From: Motacilla alba alba
Lineage: Eukaryota; Chordata; Aves; Passeriformes; Motacillidae
Assembly: GCF_015832195.1 (NCBI RefSeq)
Contig: NC_052021.1
Coordinates: 1,674,001 to 1,738,000, forward strand
Reading direction: 5' to 3'
Length of the DNA: 64,000 nt
Positions within the stretch are counted from its first letter, which is position 1, and every line of letters begins with the position of its first letter. The translations under genes and the position numbers were made by a program. The notes below the pieces were generated by a model. The model made no database searches and was not told the origin of the DNA. It worked only from the letters and a program-made list of their open reading frames with translations. Of the stretch, positions 36,373 through 45,644 are shown piece by piece.

Positions 36373-37714
36373 ATGAGATAAATATATGTGTATATATGTG
36401 ATATATATAGAGAGAGATGTGAGATGTGTACAGTCATACAAAGCTAAAAATAATAATTTTGAAAAATCTGTAGTCAGTGTGCATTTTTCATGTTAGAAAG
36501 CAGTTATGCAAATAGAAAAGAGGTATTTTATTGATTGAGAAGTACTTACACTTCGGTGTGCATTTCTTCTAGGGAACAAAACAGATGCTTTAAAACCTGG
36601 AATAAAAATGGAGACTTCCAACCACCTTTATGCCATGAAACATACTTCAAACACTACTAAAAATTGCTCTTTACTGAAGCAGTACACGGCTTCCTCCCCG
36701 TTTAAGGTGGATAGTTTACATCCTTATCCATCTCTCACACACAAGTCTGGCCTAACTGCAGTGACTAATATTCAACAAGATTTTTCAGTTCCCTACGGGT
36801 ATTTTGAATGCAGCACCAAGCAACCTCACGTGACACCTTATGTTAACTGCAAGAGCTTTGATGTGTCAGTCAAAGATTATACTGGAATTCTGCTGAACGA
36901 GGAGGTGAACGGCGTGCCACCCATTCTTCCCGAGGTCACTGCTCCAGGCCCCCCAGCCCACAAAGAGCCCCTGCCCACTATACTTGAACAGCAGCCAGAC
37001 AAACAGAGTTGTCAGCCTCAGCTGGACGCTTCTGCCTCCTCAGAGACCATCGGCTCTTGCGACTCATCGGTCCCGCTAAGCTCCTCGGCAAGGGATGCCG
37101 CCGGAACCGCCGCCGACTGTGCCCACGGATGCCCGGTGGAACAGGGCGGCTCCCACGGAGGACAGAGCTGTGACTTTGACTGTGCTGATGTAAAGCAAAG
37201 CAGTGCACTGGGACAGCCAGCTGATTCTGAAGAAAAGGCTGAGGAATTGTGGTCAGACAGCGAGCACAATTTTTTGGATGATGACATTGGTGGGGTTGCC
37301 GTGGCACCTTCTCATGGTTCTATCTTAATTGAATGCGCAAGACGCGAACTCCACGCTACCACACCAATTAAAAAACCCAACCGCAATCATCCCACAAGAA
37401 TTTCTTTAGTTTTTTACCAACACAAAAATTTAAATGAGCCAAAACACGGTTTAGCCATGTGGGAAGCAAAGATGGCCGAGAGGGCGAGAGAAAAAGAAAA
37501 AGAGGCGGAACGATTAGGAACGGAGAACCCCGAGCTGAACTCTAGTGGCAGAAAAGCGAAGCAGCCAGGTGAAAACAGAGATATTTTTTATGAAGACAAC
37601 GAGTTCAACCAAATTCCATCCCGCAGAGCATTAACAGTAACCAAGGATAATGTGATCACGGTATCTTCGTACGCCCTGACACGAGTGGCGGGGCCCTACA
37701 ACCACTGGGCGTAG
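6046..37714 (+). CDS. TET1: TET1, methylcytosine dioxygenase, 3' part (nine exons)
   Basis: Join 6046-8575, 9770-9860, 10452-10545, 22049-22257, 23130-23280, 25756-25845, 26256-26393, 33906-34245, 36573-37714. Every junction is AG/GT and the phases match, giving 1594 codons and a TAG stop. TET1 oxidises 5-methylcytosine in DNA to 5-hydroxymethyl-, formyl- and carboxylcytosine in the nucleus, using Fe(II) and 2-oxoglutarate. Partial-protein residues 1-840 are the disordered middle region, about 840-1055 the Cys-rich domain, and 1056-1160 plus 1465-1594 the two halves of the double-stranded beta-helix, separated by a low-complexity insert. Iron ligands are H1089 and D1091 (HKD motif) and H1475; R1490 should bind 2-oxoglutarate (residue numbers count from the window's first coding codon). 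The protein ends YNHWA, as expected for TET1 (human YNHWV). The 5' exons with the CXXC finger are off the left edge. Confidence 0.97.
8576..9769 (+). other. TET1: TET1 intron between exon 4 and exon 5 equivalents
   Basis: About 1.2 kb with donor GTAAGT and acceptor CTGTTCACAG. The part at 8990-9300 is moderately GC-rich; I see no gene, repeat family or other element in it. Confidence 0.85.
9770..9860 (+). CDS. TET1: TET1 exon 5 equivalent (start of Cys-rich domain)
   Basis: This 91-bp exon enters in phase 1 and leaves in phase 2. It reads [16 protein letters not shown] then [14 protein letters not shown] across the splice, nearly identical to vertebrate TET1. The [16 protein letters not shown] core is common to TET proteins and begins the catalytic Cys-rich domain. 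The donor is CAG/GTGAGG. Confidence 0.97.
9861..10451 (+). other. TET1: TET1 short intron
   Basis: A 591-bp intron, AT-rich towards its 3' end, with an A-run at about 10191-10200 and acceptor TCAATGCAG. Nothing else is visible. Confidence 0.85.
10452..10545 (+). CDS. TET1: TET1 exon 6 equivalent
   Basis: This 94-bp exon encodes [20 protein letters not shown] and [10 protein letters not shown], closely matching human [20 protein letters not shown]. It is part of the Cys-rich domain and its GCPIAKW cysteine belongs to the conserved zinc-binding set. It enters in phase 2 and leaves in phase 0 at AAGTGG/GTAAG. Confidence 0.97.
13677..13694 (+). repeat. Poly(A) run
   Basis: Eighteen consecutive A bases within the TET1 intron, followed by GAGGGAGAAG. 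It is a simple repeat, or possibly the tail of a short decayed retroelement. No recognisable body precedes it. Confidence 0.85.
15111..15126 (+). repeat. Poly(T) run
   Basis: Sixteen consecutive T bases within the TET1 intron. Confidence 0.85.
15236..15282 (+). repeat. ATT-rich microsatellite-like tract
   Basis: An imperfect run of ATT and TTA triplets (AATATTGTTATTATTATTAT and similar), decayed towards its 3' end. Confidence 0.6.
19022..19262 (-). mobile_element. CR1 LINE 3'-end fragment
   Basis: On the + strand this reads ATCACAGAATCATCTAGGCT, then GGAAAAGCCCTCTCGGATCA, and later CCTCCAGGGATGGGGACTC, CCTGGGCAGCCTGTGCC and TTCCTGATATCCTATCTAAA. This is the well-known reverse-complement 3' end of avian CR1 non-LTR retrotransposons, so the element lies on the - strand with its 3' end on the left. 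Only about 240 bp remain, so it is 5'-truncated as usual for CR1 and has no coding capacity. It sits in the large TET1 intron. Confidence 0.93.
22049..22257 (+). CDS. TET1: TET1 exon 7 equivalent (Cys-rich domain)
   Basis: This 209-bp exon encodes [39 protein letters not shown] and [19 protein letters not shown]. It matches human exon 7 in content and, as I recall it, in length, and carries the conserved RxGHHC motif of the Cys-rich domain. It enters in phase 0 and leaves in phase 2, and GA/T across the splice makes the Asp. The exon and the 200 bp after it are much richer in G and C than the other TET1 exons. Confidence 0.97.
22258..23129 (+). other. TET1: TET1 intron
   Basis: An 872-bp intron with donor GTGAGT and acceptor CCTTTTGTAG. 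The first 250 bp are GC-rich, continuing the composition of the preceding exon. No other element is visible. Confidence 0.85.
23130..23280 (+). CDS. TET1: TET1 exon 8 equivalent (zinc-binding Cys cluster)
   Basis: This 151-bp exon encodes [20 protein letters not shown] then [20 protein letters not shown]. The Cys cluster CxCxG...[20 protein letters not shown] is the signature of the TET Cys-rich domain, which binds zinc and contacts DNA. The distal part ([15 protein letters not shown]) diverges from the human sequence. It enters in phase 2 and leaves in phase 0, CAA/GTAAG. Confidence 0.98.
23281..25755 (+). other. TET1: TET1 2.5-kb intron
   Basis: An AT-rich intron with donor GTAAGA and acceptor TTTCCCTGCAG. 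I see no gene or classifiable repeat in it. Confidence 0.85.
25756..25845 (+). CDS. TET1: TET1 exon 9 equivalent
   Basis: This 90-bp, phase 0-0 exon encodes [20 protein letters not shown] then [10 protein letters not shown]. It aligns with human EKNLEDNLQSLATRLAPIYK..AYQNQ, the helical linker between the Cys-rich domain and the beta-helix. Being a multiple of three, it could be skipped without a frameshift. Confidence 0.97.
25846..26255 (+). other. TET1: TET1 short intron
   Basis: A 410-bp intron with donor GTGGGT and acceptor CTCCTTCCAG. Nothing notable is visible. Confidence 0.85.
26256..26393 (+). CDS. TET1: TET1 exon 10 equivalent (HxD iron-binding motif)
   Basis: This 138-bp, phase 0-0 exon encodes [20 protein letters not shown] then [20 protein letters not shown]. 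It carries the first half of the 2-His-1-carboxylate facial triad: His at 26355-26357 and Asp at 26361-26363 (human TET1 H1672 and D1674). The middle residue is Lys (AAG, 26358-26360) where human TET1 has Arg. The exon is GC-rich. The domain is expected to be catalytically competent. Confidence 0.98.
27223..27238 (+). repeat. Poly(T) run
   Basis: Sixteen consecutive T bases in the TET1 intron. Confidence 0.85.
33509..33568 (+). repeat. Duplicated AT-rich palindrome
   Basis: AATACATAAAT (33509-33519) is the exact reverse complement of ATTTATGTATT (33525-33535), leaving a 5-base loop. The same pair recurs at 33542-33552 and 33558-33568, so the hairpin is present twice in tandem with a period of about 33 bp. 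Confidence 0.85.
33906..34245 (+). CDS. TET1: TET1 exon 11 equivalent (beta-helix first half and insert start)
   Basis: This 340-bp exon encodes [40 protein letters not shown] and [20 protein letters not shown]. These are the conserved strands after the HxD motif and match human TET1 closely. The part after AIQVL starts the low-complexity insert and is Lys/Arg-rich ([14 protein letters not shown]), a likely nuclear localisation signal by composition. It enters in phase 0 and leaves in phase 1. The junction LHCLG/NKTD aligns directly with human LGSNTET, which supports splicing straight to 36573. Confidence 0.96.
34360..34418 (+). other. Exon-like segment in TET1 intron (possible poison exon)
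   Basis: A T-rich acceptor (GCATTTTAG) and an AG/GTAATC donor flank 59 bp that are open in the TET1 frame (20 codons, including [19 protein letters not shown]). Inclusion leaves phase 0, so the last exon would be read out of frame and stop after six codons (GTKQML). The product would lack the third iron ligand. No homology is recognised, and it may be a chance pseudo-exon. Confidence 0.25.
36336..36418 (+). repeat. TA/TG/GA compound microsatellite
   Basis: A (TA)10 run to 36356 is followed by (TG)8 to 36372, then degenerate ATATGTGTATATATG and ATATATAGAGAGAG. It lies about 150 bp upstream of the last TET1 exon. Confidence 0.9.
36573..37714 (+). CDS. TET1: TET1 last coding exon (beta-helix second half)
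   Basis: The exon first encodes a poorly conserved Ser/Pro/Cys-rich insert. From about 37240 it encodes the second catalytic half: [39 protein letters not shown] and [20 protein letters not shown]. The His of HATTP (37352-37354) is the third iron ligand and the Arg of HPTR (37397-37399) is the expected 2-oxoglutarate-binding residue; their 15-residue spacing equals that in human TET1. An acidic/basic coiled stretch ([11 protein letters not shown]) follows. The tail [10 protein letters not shown] ends at TAG 37712-37714. Confidence 0.97.
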
Positions 37715-37844
37715 TGCCCGGTGCCGGGCCCCTCCCGGTGCGCTCCCACGCTGTTTCTTTCAGGTGCTGTTAAAGAACAAGTCTCGTGTCGTTTACTATT
37801 TGCTCATCTCAACCATTTTAAGGCTGAGGTAAAAACAAAAAAAA

Positions 37845-37852
37845 GGGGGGGG
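37845..37852 (+). repeat. A8-G8 homopolymer junction in the TET1 3' UTR
   Basis: A run of A bases is followed directly by eight G bases, about 130 bp after the stop codon. Confidence 0.85.
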
Positions 37853-37884
37853 ATTTCTTCTTAAACTGTGACTTTAACATTTGG

Positions 37885-38132
37885 TGGTGCTCAAGCACAT
37901 TTTAAGCAAAAAAAAAAAAAAGTTGTATAGTTTTAATACATTCTAAAGAAAGATTTTGTTTAGGTTATTAACCTTGATTGAATCATTCAGTTTATTACCT
38001 TTAGGAATTTATATTTTGGTGCTTTAAATCGTCTGTTTACTACAAAAATCATTTATAGCTATTTTAACAGGTTCACATTTTATGGTGTTAAATCAAGTTA
38101 TACAGTTATAGCTCTACACAGCTCTTGGTGCT
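37885..38132 (+). promoter_or_regulatory. TET1: Cluster of three miR-29 seed-match sites
   Basis: TGGTGCT, the 7-mer complement of the miR-29 seed (AGCACCA), occurs at 37885-37891, 38027-38033 and 38126-38132, all within 420 nt of the stop. Regulation of TET transcripts by miR-29 is established in mammals. Function here is inferred from sequence only. Confidence 0.65.
37908..37921 (+). repeat. Poly(A) run in the TET1 3' UTR
   Basis: Fourteen consecutive A bases about 200 bp after the stop codon with no AATAAA upstream. It is genomically encoded and may cause false oligo-dT priming. Confidence 0.85.
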
Positions 38133-38153
38133 TAACCACATCAAACAGTTAAA

Positions 38154-38159
38154 AATAAA
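38154..38159 (+). terminator. TET1: Candidate proximal poly(A) signal of TET1
   Basis: AATAAA 440 nt after the stop, in AAAAATAAATAAGC. Use would give a short 3' UTR that keeps the first three miR-29 sites. There is no strong GU-rich element immediately downstream. Confidence 0.3.
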
Positions 38160-39416
38160 TAAGCTGAATTATTACTTCATGGTGCCATTGCTTTAACAAC
38201 TTCCAACCATTGCTATTTAGTCCAAATTGCAGACAAATCTTTTAAAAACCAACTAATTTTGTTCTTTAGATTCGTCAGTAGAATGAAGTTATTGGTAAGG
38301 ATGGCTGGAAGTTGTTTCTAAGCTGTAAATATATATTTTAAAAGCACTTTCTATTTTTAAAATTAACTTGAAATAGTATAGTATAAGGATCATATTGTCT
38401 AAGGTTTGTGCATACTCTACAGAAGAAATGATTTTGTTCTTGCTGTGCAGAGTTCCATGGTGTTACAGGTGCAGGATGGATGCTGATAGCATATGTGGTT
38501 GTTTTCAATTTGCCCTTTTTCACTGAAGATTTTATGTTGCATATAAACAAACAGTTATGAATTATAGAATCTTTTTATTCTTTTTCAACAGAGTGTACAA
38601 AGGTGAAAGAGGAGATGTCTGGTCAATACGTGTGTTGCTATTGGGAGTTATTAATATTATCTGGTTTTTTAAAGGCAGCATTTGTTATGGTTTCTTTGAG
38701 CAATAAGTGCATCAGTCTCATTTGTTTGCAGCGTTCTAAGTTAACATGGCAACCAAATGTTCCTAACGCCTCAGGGGTAGGATTGTTTTGGGATAAAAAG
38801 TTACCCCCTAGAGTTGCCTTATTCTAATAGAAAAAAAATAATTTGGGAAAAATACAAAGGAAGTGTTGGAAAACGATCAAATTTTTAATATTTAGCAGCA
38901 AAGTTTTTGTTAAGAATAACCTGTTATATTCACCAACTTTCTGAGTTCAGTATTTTACAAAAATGTTTTGTAAATTTTGGAAGCATTGGATACATTTGAC
39001 GTGGAAAAGGTTGTATCCTTCCTTGAAATTTATGTTCTTCATTTCTGTTGAGAAAGTGACATAGCACAAAACGAGTATTTGCTAAACCAGAGGAAAAACA
39101 GACACTCCATTGCTTTTAAATACTGTAGCATCCCACTCTTCTTTCTGATTCTCCTCTCCTATGTATTTCTTGTTTAAACTTATTTATTTAAACAAATTAC
39201 CAAATGACAACATTAGCTAAGGACTGACCTCATCCTGCAACTTCTTCCATGCGAGCCGGCTGGAGGCAGGAGGAGCACTGACCCCAGGACTCGCTGTGCT
39301 GGATCAGGCCCACAGACAAAGCTGTCCCCTCCTCTGCCTCGACCTGCGGGCAGAATGAAGTCACTTTTCCAGTGTGGAAACATACTAATAATATACTTGA
39401 TAATATTATACTGTAG

Positions 39417-39579
39417 TGGTGCTGTACAGAGGAATATGAGCTATCTGGATCTGCTTTATTTAAAGACAAGGTGCTTTTCCCTTGAGGAGCTGAAGTGCCA
39501 GAGCTCCGTTTCCAGTTTGGTACGAGAAGTACATCAGTGGTGTTGGGAACACACAGAGCCAGTCAGGACCTTGGTGCTA
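39417..39579 (+). promoter_or_regulatory. TET1: Two further miR-29 seed-match sites
   Basis: TGGTGCT lies at 39417-39423, and the 8-mer TGGTGCTA, the strongest site class, at 39572-39579. A miR-26 7-mer (TACTTGA) lies just upstream at 39394-39400. Confidence 0.5.
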
Positions 39580-40237
39580 CAAATCCTTTGGTGCGGCTGT
39601 AGATCCAGGAGACTCCTCTGGAGCCAGCTCTGCAATAGCAATCACTCTGTCATGATCCTGGGTTCAGTTCTGCAGATTCCTGTTCAAATTGACAAGCTGT
39701 TAATGGCAGAGGATGGAGGAATTGAACCGGTTCTTTGTATCTTACCTATTTTAAGTAAAACCTGTAAAAACCGGGTATGCTGCAAATTTTAGTTCAAAGC
39801 TTAATATTAGTTCAAATAGAGGATATGAAGGGATTGTAAATAATGATGAAACAGAACCGATATTATGCCATTGTTTTGTACCAGCAGTTTTATGCTTATT
39901 GACTATGTAATATACGGTATACGTCAAATCATTATGGTATTTTGTGTGCCTTAGATTCCCATTTTAAAACTTGTATATTTTTGGTGAGCCGAAGATTAGT
40001 AGGAATTGCAGCTGTCCATACAGTCGGTAGTACTGTGCATTCCATAGCTGCTCAGTCATGTCCTTGTCCCACCACGTAGAGATTCATTTATTGGTTTCAC
40101 TGACAGCCCTGACAGCTTCAGTTCCGGTAATGCTGTAATTCAGCACTCTCATGTGACAAATTTTCTACACAAAGTTGGTAAGCTACAGAGCCATCTCTAC
40201 CTTTTAAAATGTTCGTACCTTTAAAGTGGATCATTTT

Positions 40238-40245
40238 TACTTGAA
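40238..40245 (+). promoter_or_regulatory. TET1: miR-26 8-mer seed-match site
   Basis: TACTTGAA is a full 8-mer match to miR-26 (seed UCAAGUA). Repression of TET genes by miR-26 is known in mammals. Confidence 0.4.
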
Positions 40246-42555
40246 TCTTCTACAAATGCCCACATTTAACTTACTGGAAACTTCAGATGAAAATGTTCCA
40301 TTGAAAAACCAGCAGCTTCCCTCTAAGAAGTGAGGCACTGAAAGGTGGATCTAAAAGGATCCCTTCAAACAGGTAGCCCAGCTCTGCCTTTTTTTGGAAT
40401 GGCAATTCTAAAAAAGAAATGTATATCTTAACATAATCAATACTATTAACTGGTAGGTGCTAAACTCACAGTTACTACTTCATTAATATTACTTACATGA
40501 GAGAAATATATCATCTACACAATAACATATCACCCACGGTGCTCTTTCCTTGCCTGCTTTCACCTAAACTGCTTTTTCAACCTGTCCTACCAGGCAGGCT
40601 GGCCACTTGCACTTCCTGCTGGACATGGAGCGGGTTGTGATTTGTGAAGCTGATCCTTTCTGTTGCTGTACTGCAGTATACAAAATGCAACTATTTACTG
40701 CTTCTACAACTCTGTGCTATTTCTTGTAACACTTCAGGATATTTATCAGTCTTGTACACAAATTGCATTGTTTTCAGTAAGGTTATCATTTTGTAACAGT
40801 GTTTATCTCTTGAAATCTTCAATTCTGTGGGTCTCTTCTTTCCTTTGCAACCTACATAACCACTTGTAATTTGCCCTTAGGTTTTAACCCGAGTCCTTCT
40901 AGGATAGCCAGACCAGGAGCTGCATCAACAATTAAGGTAGCTGGCTTGGTCAGACCTGCACGTTTTATTTGGTTTCCATCAGCTGGCACAACGTTCTGGG
41001 TGAAAAGCCTGCACATGGATTCAGGTGTGGGCTGGCAGTGGGGTGTGCTTGTCTTTGGATCAATTTTTACAGCATGCCAGGAAAAACTGTCATGATCCAG
41101 CACACCTCTGACTTCCCAGAAGAATTGTGTCTCATCCCTTTGTCCACTGGGTCCAGCACCACGACTCCACCTCCACTGGGAGGGGAGGAGCTGGGCTTGT
41201 TGCAGGACCAGGTCTGTTTGACTCCCCGGGGAGTCACTGCAGTTGTGTCCAATTAAACAGTGAATTTACTGATTTTCCACATGCTAGTGTATTGCAGGAA
41301 ATAGAAAGAAATATTTCTATAAATACTTTAGTCACAAGATCCAAGAAGCTTTTTAACTACTTACAAATACTTGCAGCTTCCAACCTGTAACAGTTGTATT
41401 CAGATTTTTTAAGGACTTTCTTAGAATCTTAACTGCTGGTGAAAGTCCTTGTGTTACCCATAGCAATGCTCCTCTGGACGAAGAACAGGAAATAACTGTA
41501 GTTAATCTTGAGCACCATTTTATGTTAAGCATGGGTAAATGACAACTCGTCTAGTATTTAAGATTCTTTCTAGCCTACAACTGTATGGGGTTTTTTAAAG
41601 ACCTTTTTCATTTCATTGCAGTATTTACTGAATATGGTGGATTAAATTTGGGTCCTGTTCACACTGCTGCAGCCCTGCTGACTCTAAAGGGCTCATTAAT
41701 GAGGTTTTCTTGCAATGTCCATATTTAATTGGATGGATATGGACAACAGTTGACCAGCATTTGTGCCAACTAAGAGGTCAGTCTTGCTCTTTCACTTCCC
41801 ATGTAGTTTCTCTAATGTTGAAATTAACTCCATTTATCAAGCAGTCACCAGCTTTGTAATCCATTTATCTGTCTGGTTGTTTCTTTTCCATAGAAATCCT
41901 GTCATTTCTAGGCTATCAGAAGGAAGCAGCTGTGCACTCAGATACAGAAAACTCAATTGCATTGCCACTTCACTTCCATGCTTTGTGTATGTTAACACCA
42001 GTGACAGGCAGTGTGCGACAAACTCTTTCTGGCTTATTGTGGTCCCTGAAATTCAGGTTAGGGTCTTTGTGACGTCTGCTCCATAAAATTGTGTTTGATT
42101 TCTTGCGTGAAAGCTGTCTGGCTCGACATGAGCTGTGATGATCTGCTCTTCAATAGCAGTTAGAGATGAGGAGCAGTCCAGTCACTTTTGGGAATTCCTG
42201 CTTTATCACATCTTGGTCTGACTTGCAGGAGGAAGTGTGGAGGGAATGTCTTTCCACTGATGATCGTGACACCACGGTACTGCGCTGCAATGCCTGTGTC
42301 ACAGCACTGCTCTGACCAGTGGCATGTTTCATTATGGGTATTATGTACAAATTCACCTCTTCCCACGGTTCCTCCACAGGCAGAAATCTCTCCTTTGGTC
42401 TCTGCCTGCATAATCTGGTTAAAAAAATACCAAAGGAGGGCGAGAGTTGGCCCCCATTGTCATCAATATACACAGACAAACAAGGTAGCAAGCGCTGCTG
42501 TCACGGCCAGCCTGCTGCCCTTTGCTCCCAGCGAGGGGAGGACACACAAAGCTGC

Positions 42556-42616
42556 TGGGCTGCTGGTGGGACTCGATGGTCTTTAAGGTCCTTTGCAGCC
42601 TTAGTGATTCTCTGCA
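42556..42616 (+). mobile_element. CR1 LINE tail fragment
   Basis: GGACTCGATGGTCTTTAAGG then TCCTTTGCAGCCTTAGTGAT matches the typical 3' end of avian CR1 in sense orientation (GACTCGATGATCTTTAAGGTCC family). Only about 60 bp are recognisable. Confidence 0.7.
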
Positions 42617-43554
42617 CAGCACAAGTAAATCACGGGCAAAGTTGTGAAGGTACAATTGGTTTTTGAGTCAACCTTCTGTGTACACGTAGTTGCCATGGTA
42701 CTTCTTTATACTAACATTTCTTTCGGTCCATCTGACTTGAAATTCAGTGGCTTATTTTATTTAGTCTGTGACACACTTGACATTCTCCTTGAATCTAAAA
42801 CAGCGACCAGTGTCAAAAGTCTAGAGGATGTGGCTACTTACTCTTAACAATTCAGGAAGTGGTTTCAGTCTCTTCTGGGATTACCTGCTGTTTAGTCAGT
42901 CTTCACAAGTTGTCTACATTCTGCTTTAGGATGTTGCTACAAAATTATAATTACATCAAGGTAGGAGTTTTGCATTTGAGGTTTCCTGAAAGGCCAAGGA
43001 TTTCTGATAGTAGAACCTGACCAGGCACCAGGATACATAGGGATCACTTCCCCTGAGGAGTGGTTGAATATATGCTGTGTTTATTGCTCCCCAGTTAAAG
43101 CTGTTTTGGTTCTTTTAGAGAACAGGCAAAACTTTTTAATACTGTCACATACTTGACTAAATGATGAAGACTTAGTTCTGCGTGATGTTGTGTTGTCTCC
43201 CTAAAAAGCCACTTAATATGGCTAGTGTTGATTCGTAGGTACCACTTTTACCCTGTACAGGTGACACTGGATACTCTGGCCACCTTTCTCCATGGTCTTT
43301 CAAATCATCAGCTGTGCTCGGTTCGTGCTGGCTCCCTTTGTCACCTGCTGCTGGATACTTCCAGTGCTTGTAACTCCCCCAAGAGTTTTTTTCCCTTTAC
43401 AGATCAGCTTCAGCACTGGGCACGAGCAGCACTAATGCTGCCAGCCTGCCCGTGAGCCCCTGCACGCTGTCCTGCCTGGTGTGGAAATCAGCCCTCTCCA
43501 TCTCAGCAGTGTCGTATCGAGCTGTTCTCCTTGGGACTCTCCCCCTGAAATCCA

Positions 43555-43730
43555 TTTATTCCAGTCCCCTGGAACAGGCTGCCCAGAGAGCCTGGGGACG
43601 TGCCTCCTCCTGGCCAGGTTGGACAGGGCTTGAAGTAACCTGGTGTAGTGGAAGGGGGGTGGAAAGAGGTGAGCTTTAAGGTCCCTTCCAACCCAAACCA
43701 GTCTGATCCCTTGATCTTCTATTCTGTGTG
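43555..43730 (+). mobile_element. CR1 LINE 3'-end fragment
   Basis: GGAACAGGCTGCCCAGAGAG, then GGTTGGACAGGGCTTGAAGT and GCTTTAAGGTCCCTTCCAAC are diagnostic of avian CR1 3' ends in sense orientation. The left border is uncertain. It sits inside the probable TET1 3' UTR. Confidence 0.9.
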
Positions 43731-44428
43731 TGACAGTTCTAGGGCTTTTACTTCACATGTTCTCATGCAGAGCCTAGAATATTACAGGTGGGATTTTTTT
43801 AAAAGTCCAGTAGAGAGGGACAGTTCACACTCTGTCCTTGTCACTGTTTTCTTACTTCTTTTTTAATCAAATAATCAGTTTTCCAGTTAATTTTCAGATT
43901 TTTTGATGTAGCTGTTACAATCTGTTCTTGTATCTGCAAGTAGCCAAGCAAAAGAGATTTGCAAGAGTAGGAAACCATTGTCCCCTGAGAAGGAAAAGTC
44001 ATTCCTTCTCTGAGTATAGGATTTTTTCATGTGGGTTGCATCTCTGTGTCCTCTTGTCTTTTGAGTCACTTTTAACAGCTCTGCTGCATTCCTGACATCA
44101 GACAGCTGCTGCAGGCCCTGCATGATTGCAAGAGCAGGAGTGTTTCTTTACATCTTCTTTAAATCTTAGATCAGTCTTTGTGAGATATCCAAGTATTATG
44201 TATGTGAAATGCCTGAACTAACATAGGACTGCTTGGAAAAAACATGTTCTTCCTCTGTGGCAAAACATGCAATTGAAGGAGCTTGAGGAGAAAATAATTA
44301 AGGTGGTTACTGCCTTTTATTAAAGGGTATTGAGGTGTCAGCATTGCTGTTTCTTTGTCTCTCTGAGGATTAAGACTAGGATTTTTTTCCAATCCAGTTC
44401 CCCAGTTCACCATCCCAGCAATTGCTCA

Positions 44429-45644
44429 TGGTGCTCAACCATGTACTGCTAAGCTTCAGTTTTAGAAGACACAAGATGCTTCTTGGTGCTGTATCTTTAA
44501 TTCCTTCAGACAGTGTATTTTCCTTTCTTCTTCTGGGCCATTAGATGTGGCATTTTTCCACACGCACTCTCTTCAAACGCCAGAATCTTCCAACAGCATC
44601 TTTGCAATGAATGCAGGACTGGGGTGCTCAATACCTGAAGGTGACTTGCTTTGGTGTGAGTGACCAATGGTGCTTTTGTCAACACTTTGCACAGCTTACA
44701 GACATTCCTCACAGTCACAGAGCCCAGGTGTACCTCAGAAACTGCAGCTGTGGGAAGGACAGGTTTGGCACTTCAGCTACAGAGTGACCAGTCAGAGCAG
44801 ATGAACTGTGCTCCAGAGAAGTGCTGTGGCACTGGAGCCAGGGAACTGCTAGTTTTGATGTTCAGTAGTGCAGTTGTTGTCACAGAACGTTTTAATGCTG
44901 TCGTGGAAAGTTTTGTGACCTGATCAATATTTTACATGTTTATCTGTATTTTTATTATATTGTAATGGAAAAAGGGTCTAGGGTTTGGGAGTTGTCTTAA
45001 AGTAAGAATGGAGGCCCTGATTCTCATTTATGCTACTGTCCTTTGAATTGCATTGGAAAGATAAAGGGGTCTTAAATGGATGTCACTTTGGCTTGCATCC
45101 TTTGGAGTGTCCCATCACACTGATCACAGTATAAAAGGTCAGTAGTATAAATAAAAACAGTTATCAAATGACTGATTTGTACAATCATCTGAAATCAATT
45201 CCATGGTATCCTTACTGTGCACATAGTGGCCAGTAACATCCAGATTGTCCTTAGTTTAGAAACACAGGTTGAAAAGAGACCTGCTTGGGTTTTACCAGGT
45301 TTTAAATATTTGCTTATATTGGCTGTCCTTTGCCCGACACTGTCTACAAAGACAATGTGGTAAAAGATTTGTACCTCTAGGTAACGGCCAGCCCAGAAAT
45401 CTCACAAAATCATCAAAAATGCTATTTTTATGGTAGTTCTTCTTAAAATACTTGTACCCTTTATCATAACTTGGATCCCTTTTACTTGATGATATAAACT
45501 GGGGTTGTGACAATCTACTGAACTCCCTTCTGTCCACTGCACACCCAGCAAAGTGTGCAGTGTTGTGTGCTCTTGTCACGCTCCGTGAGTTTGGGGACAC
45601 AGAGTTAAAGCCAACACCTTCTGCCTTCCCTGACTGTGGTGCTA
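44429..45644 (+). promoter_or_regulatory. TET1: Distal group of four miR-29 seed-match sites
   Basis: TGGTGCT occurs at 44429-44435, 44484-44490 and 44668-44674, and the 8-mer TGGTGCTA at 45637-45644. They matter only if the long 3' UTR form is transcribed. Confidence 0.4.
45150..45155 (+). terminator. Candidate intermediate poly(A) signal
   Basis: AATAAA within GTATAAATAAAAACAG, with weak downstream context. It is only a possible alternative end. Confidence 0.2.

Larger units (their letters stand above)
34246..36572 (+). other. TET1: TET1 2.3-kb intron before the last exon
   Basis: Contains an exon-like 59-bp segment (34360-34418), a GC-rich unclassified stretch (about 34640-34920), and a TA/TG/GA microsatellite block (36336-36418). 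The acceptor is CATTTCTTCTAG. Confidence 0.85.

Noticed and set aside
37715..37854. Stop-codon readthrough extension of TET1
   Set aside because: The frame after TAG stays open for about 46 codons, but the stop context lacks the known CUAG readthrough motif, the translation is not TET-like, and the protein already ends at the conserved YNHW tail.
40870..41260. Possible LTR or retroelement body
   Set aside because: It is somewhat more GC-rich and structured than its flanks, but I could not find terminal TG/CA, a TATA box or a known tail.
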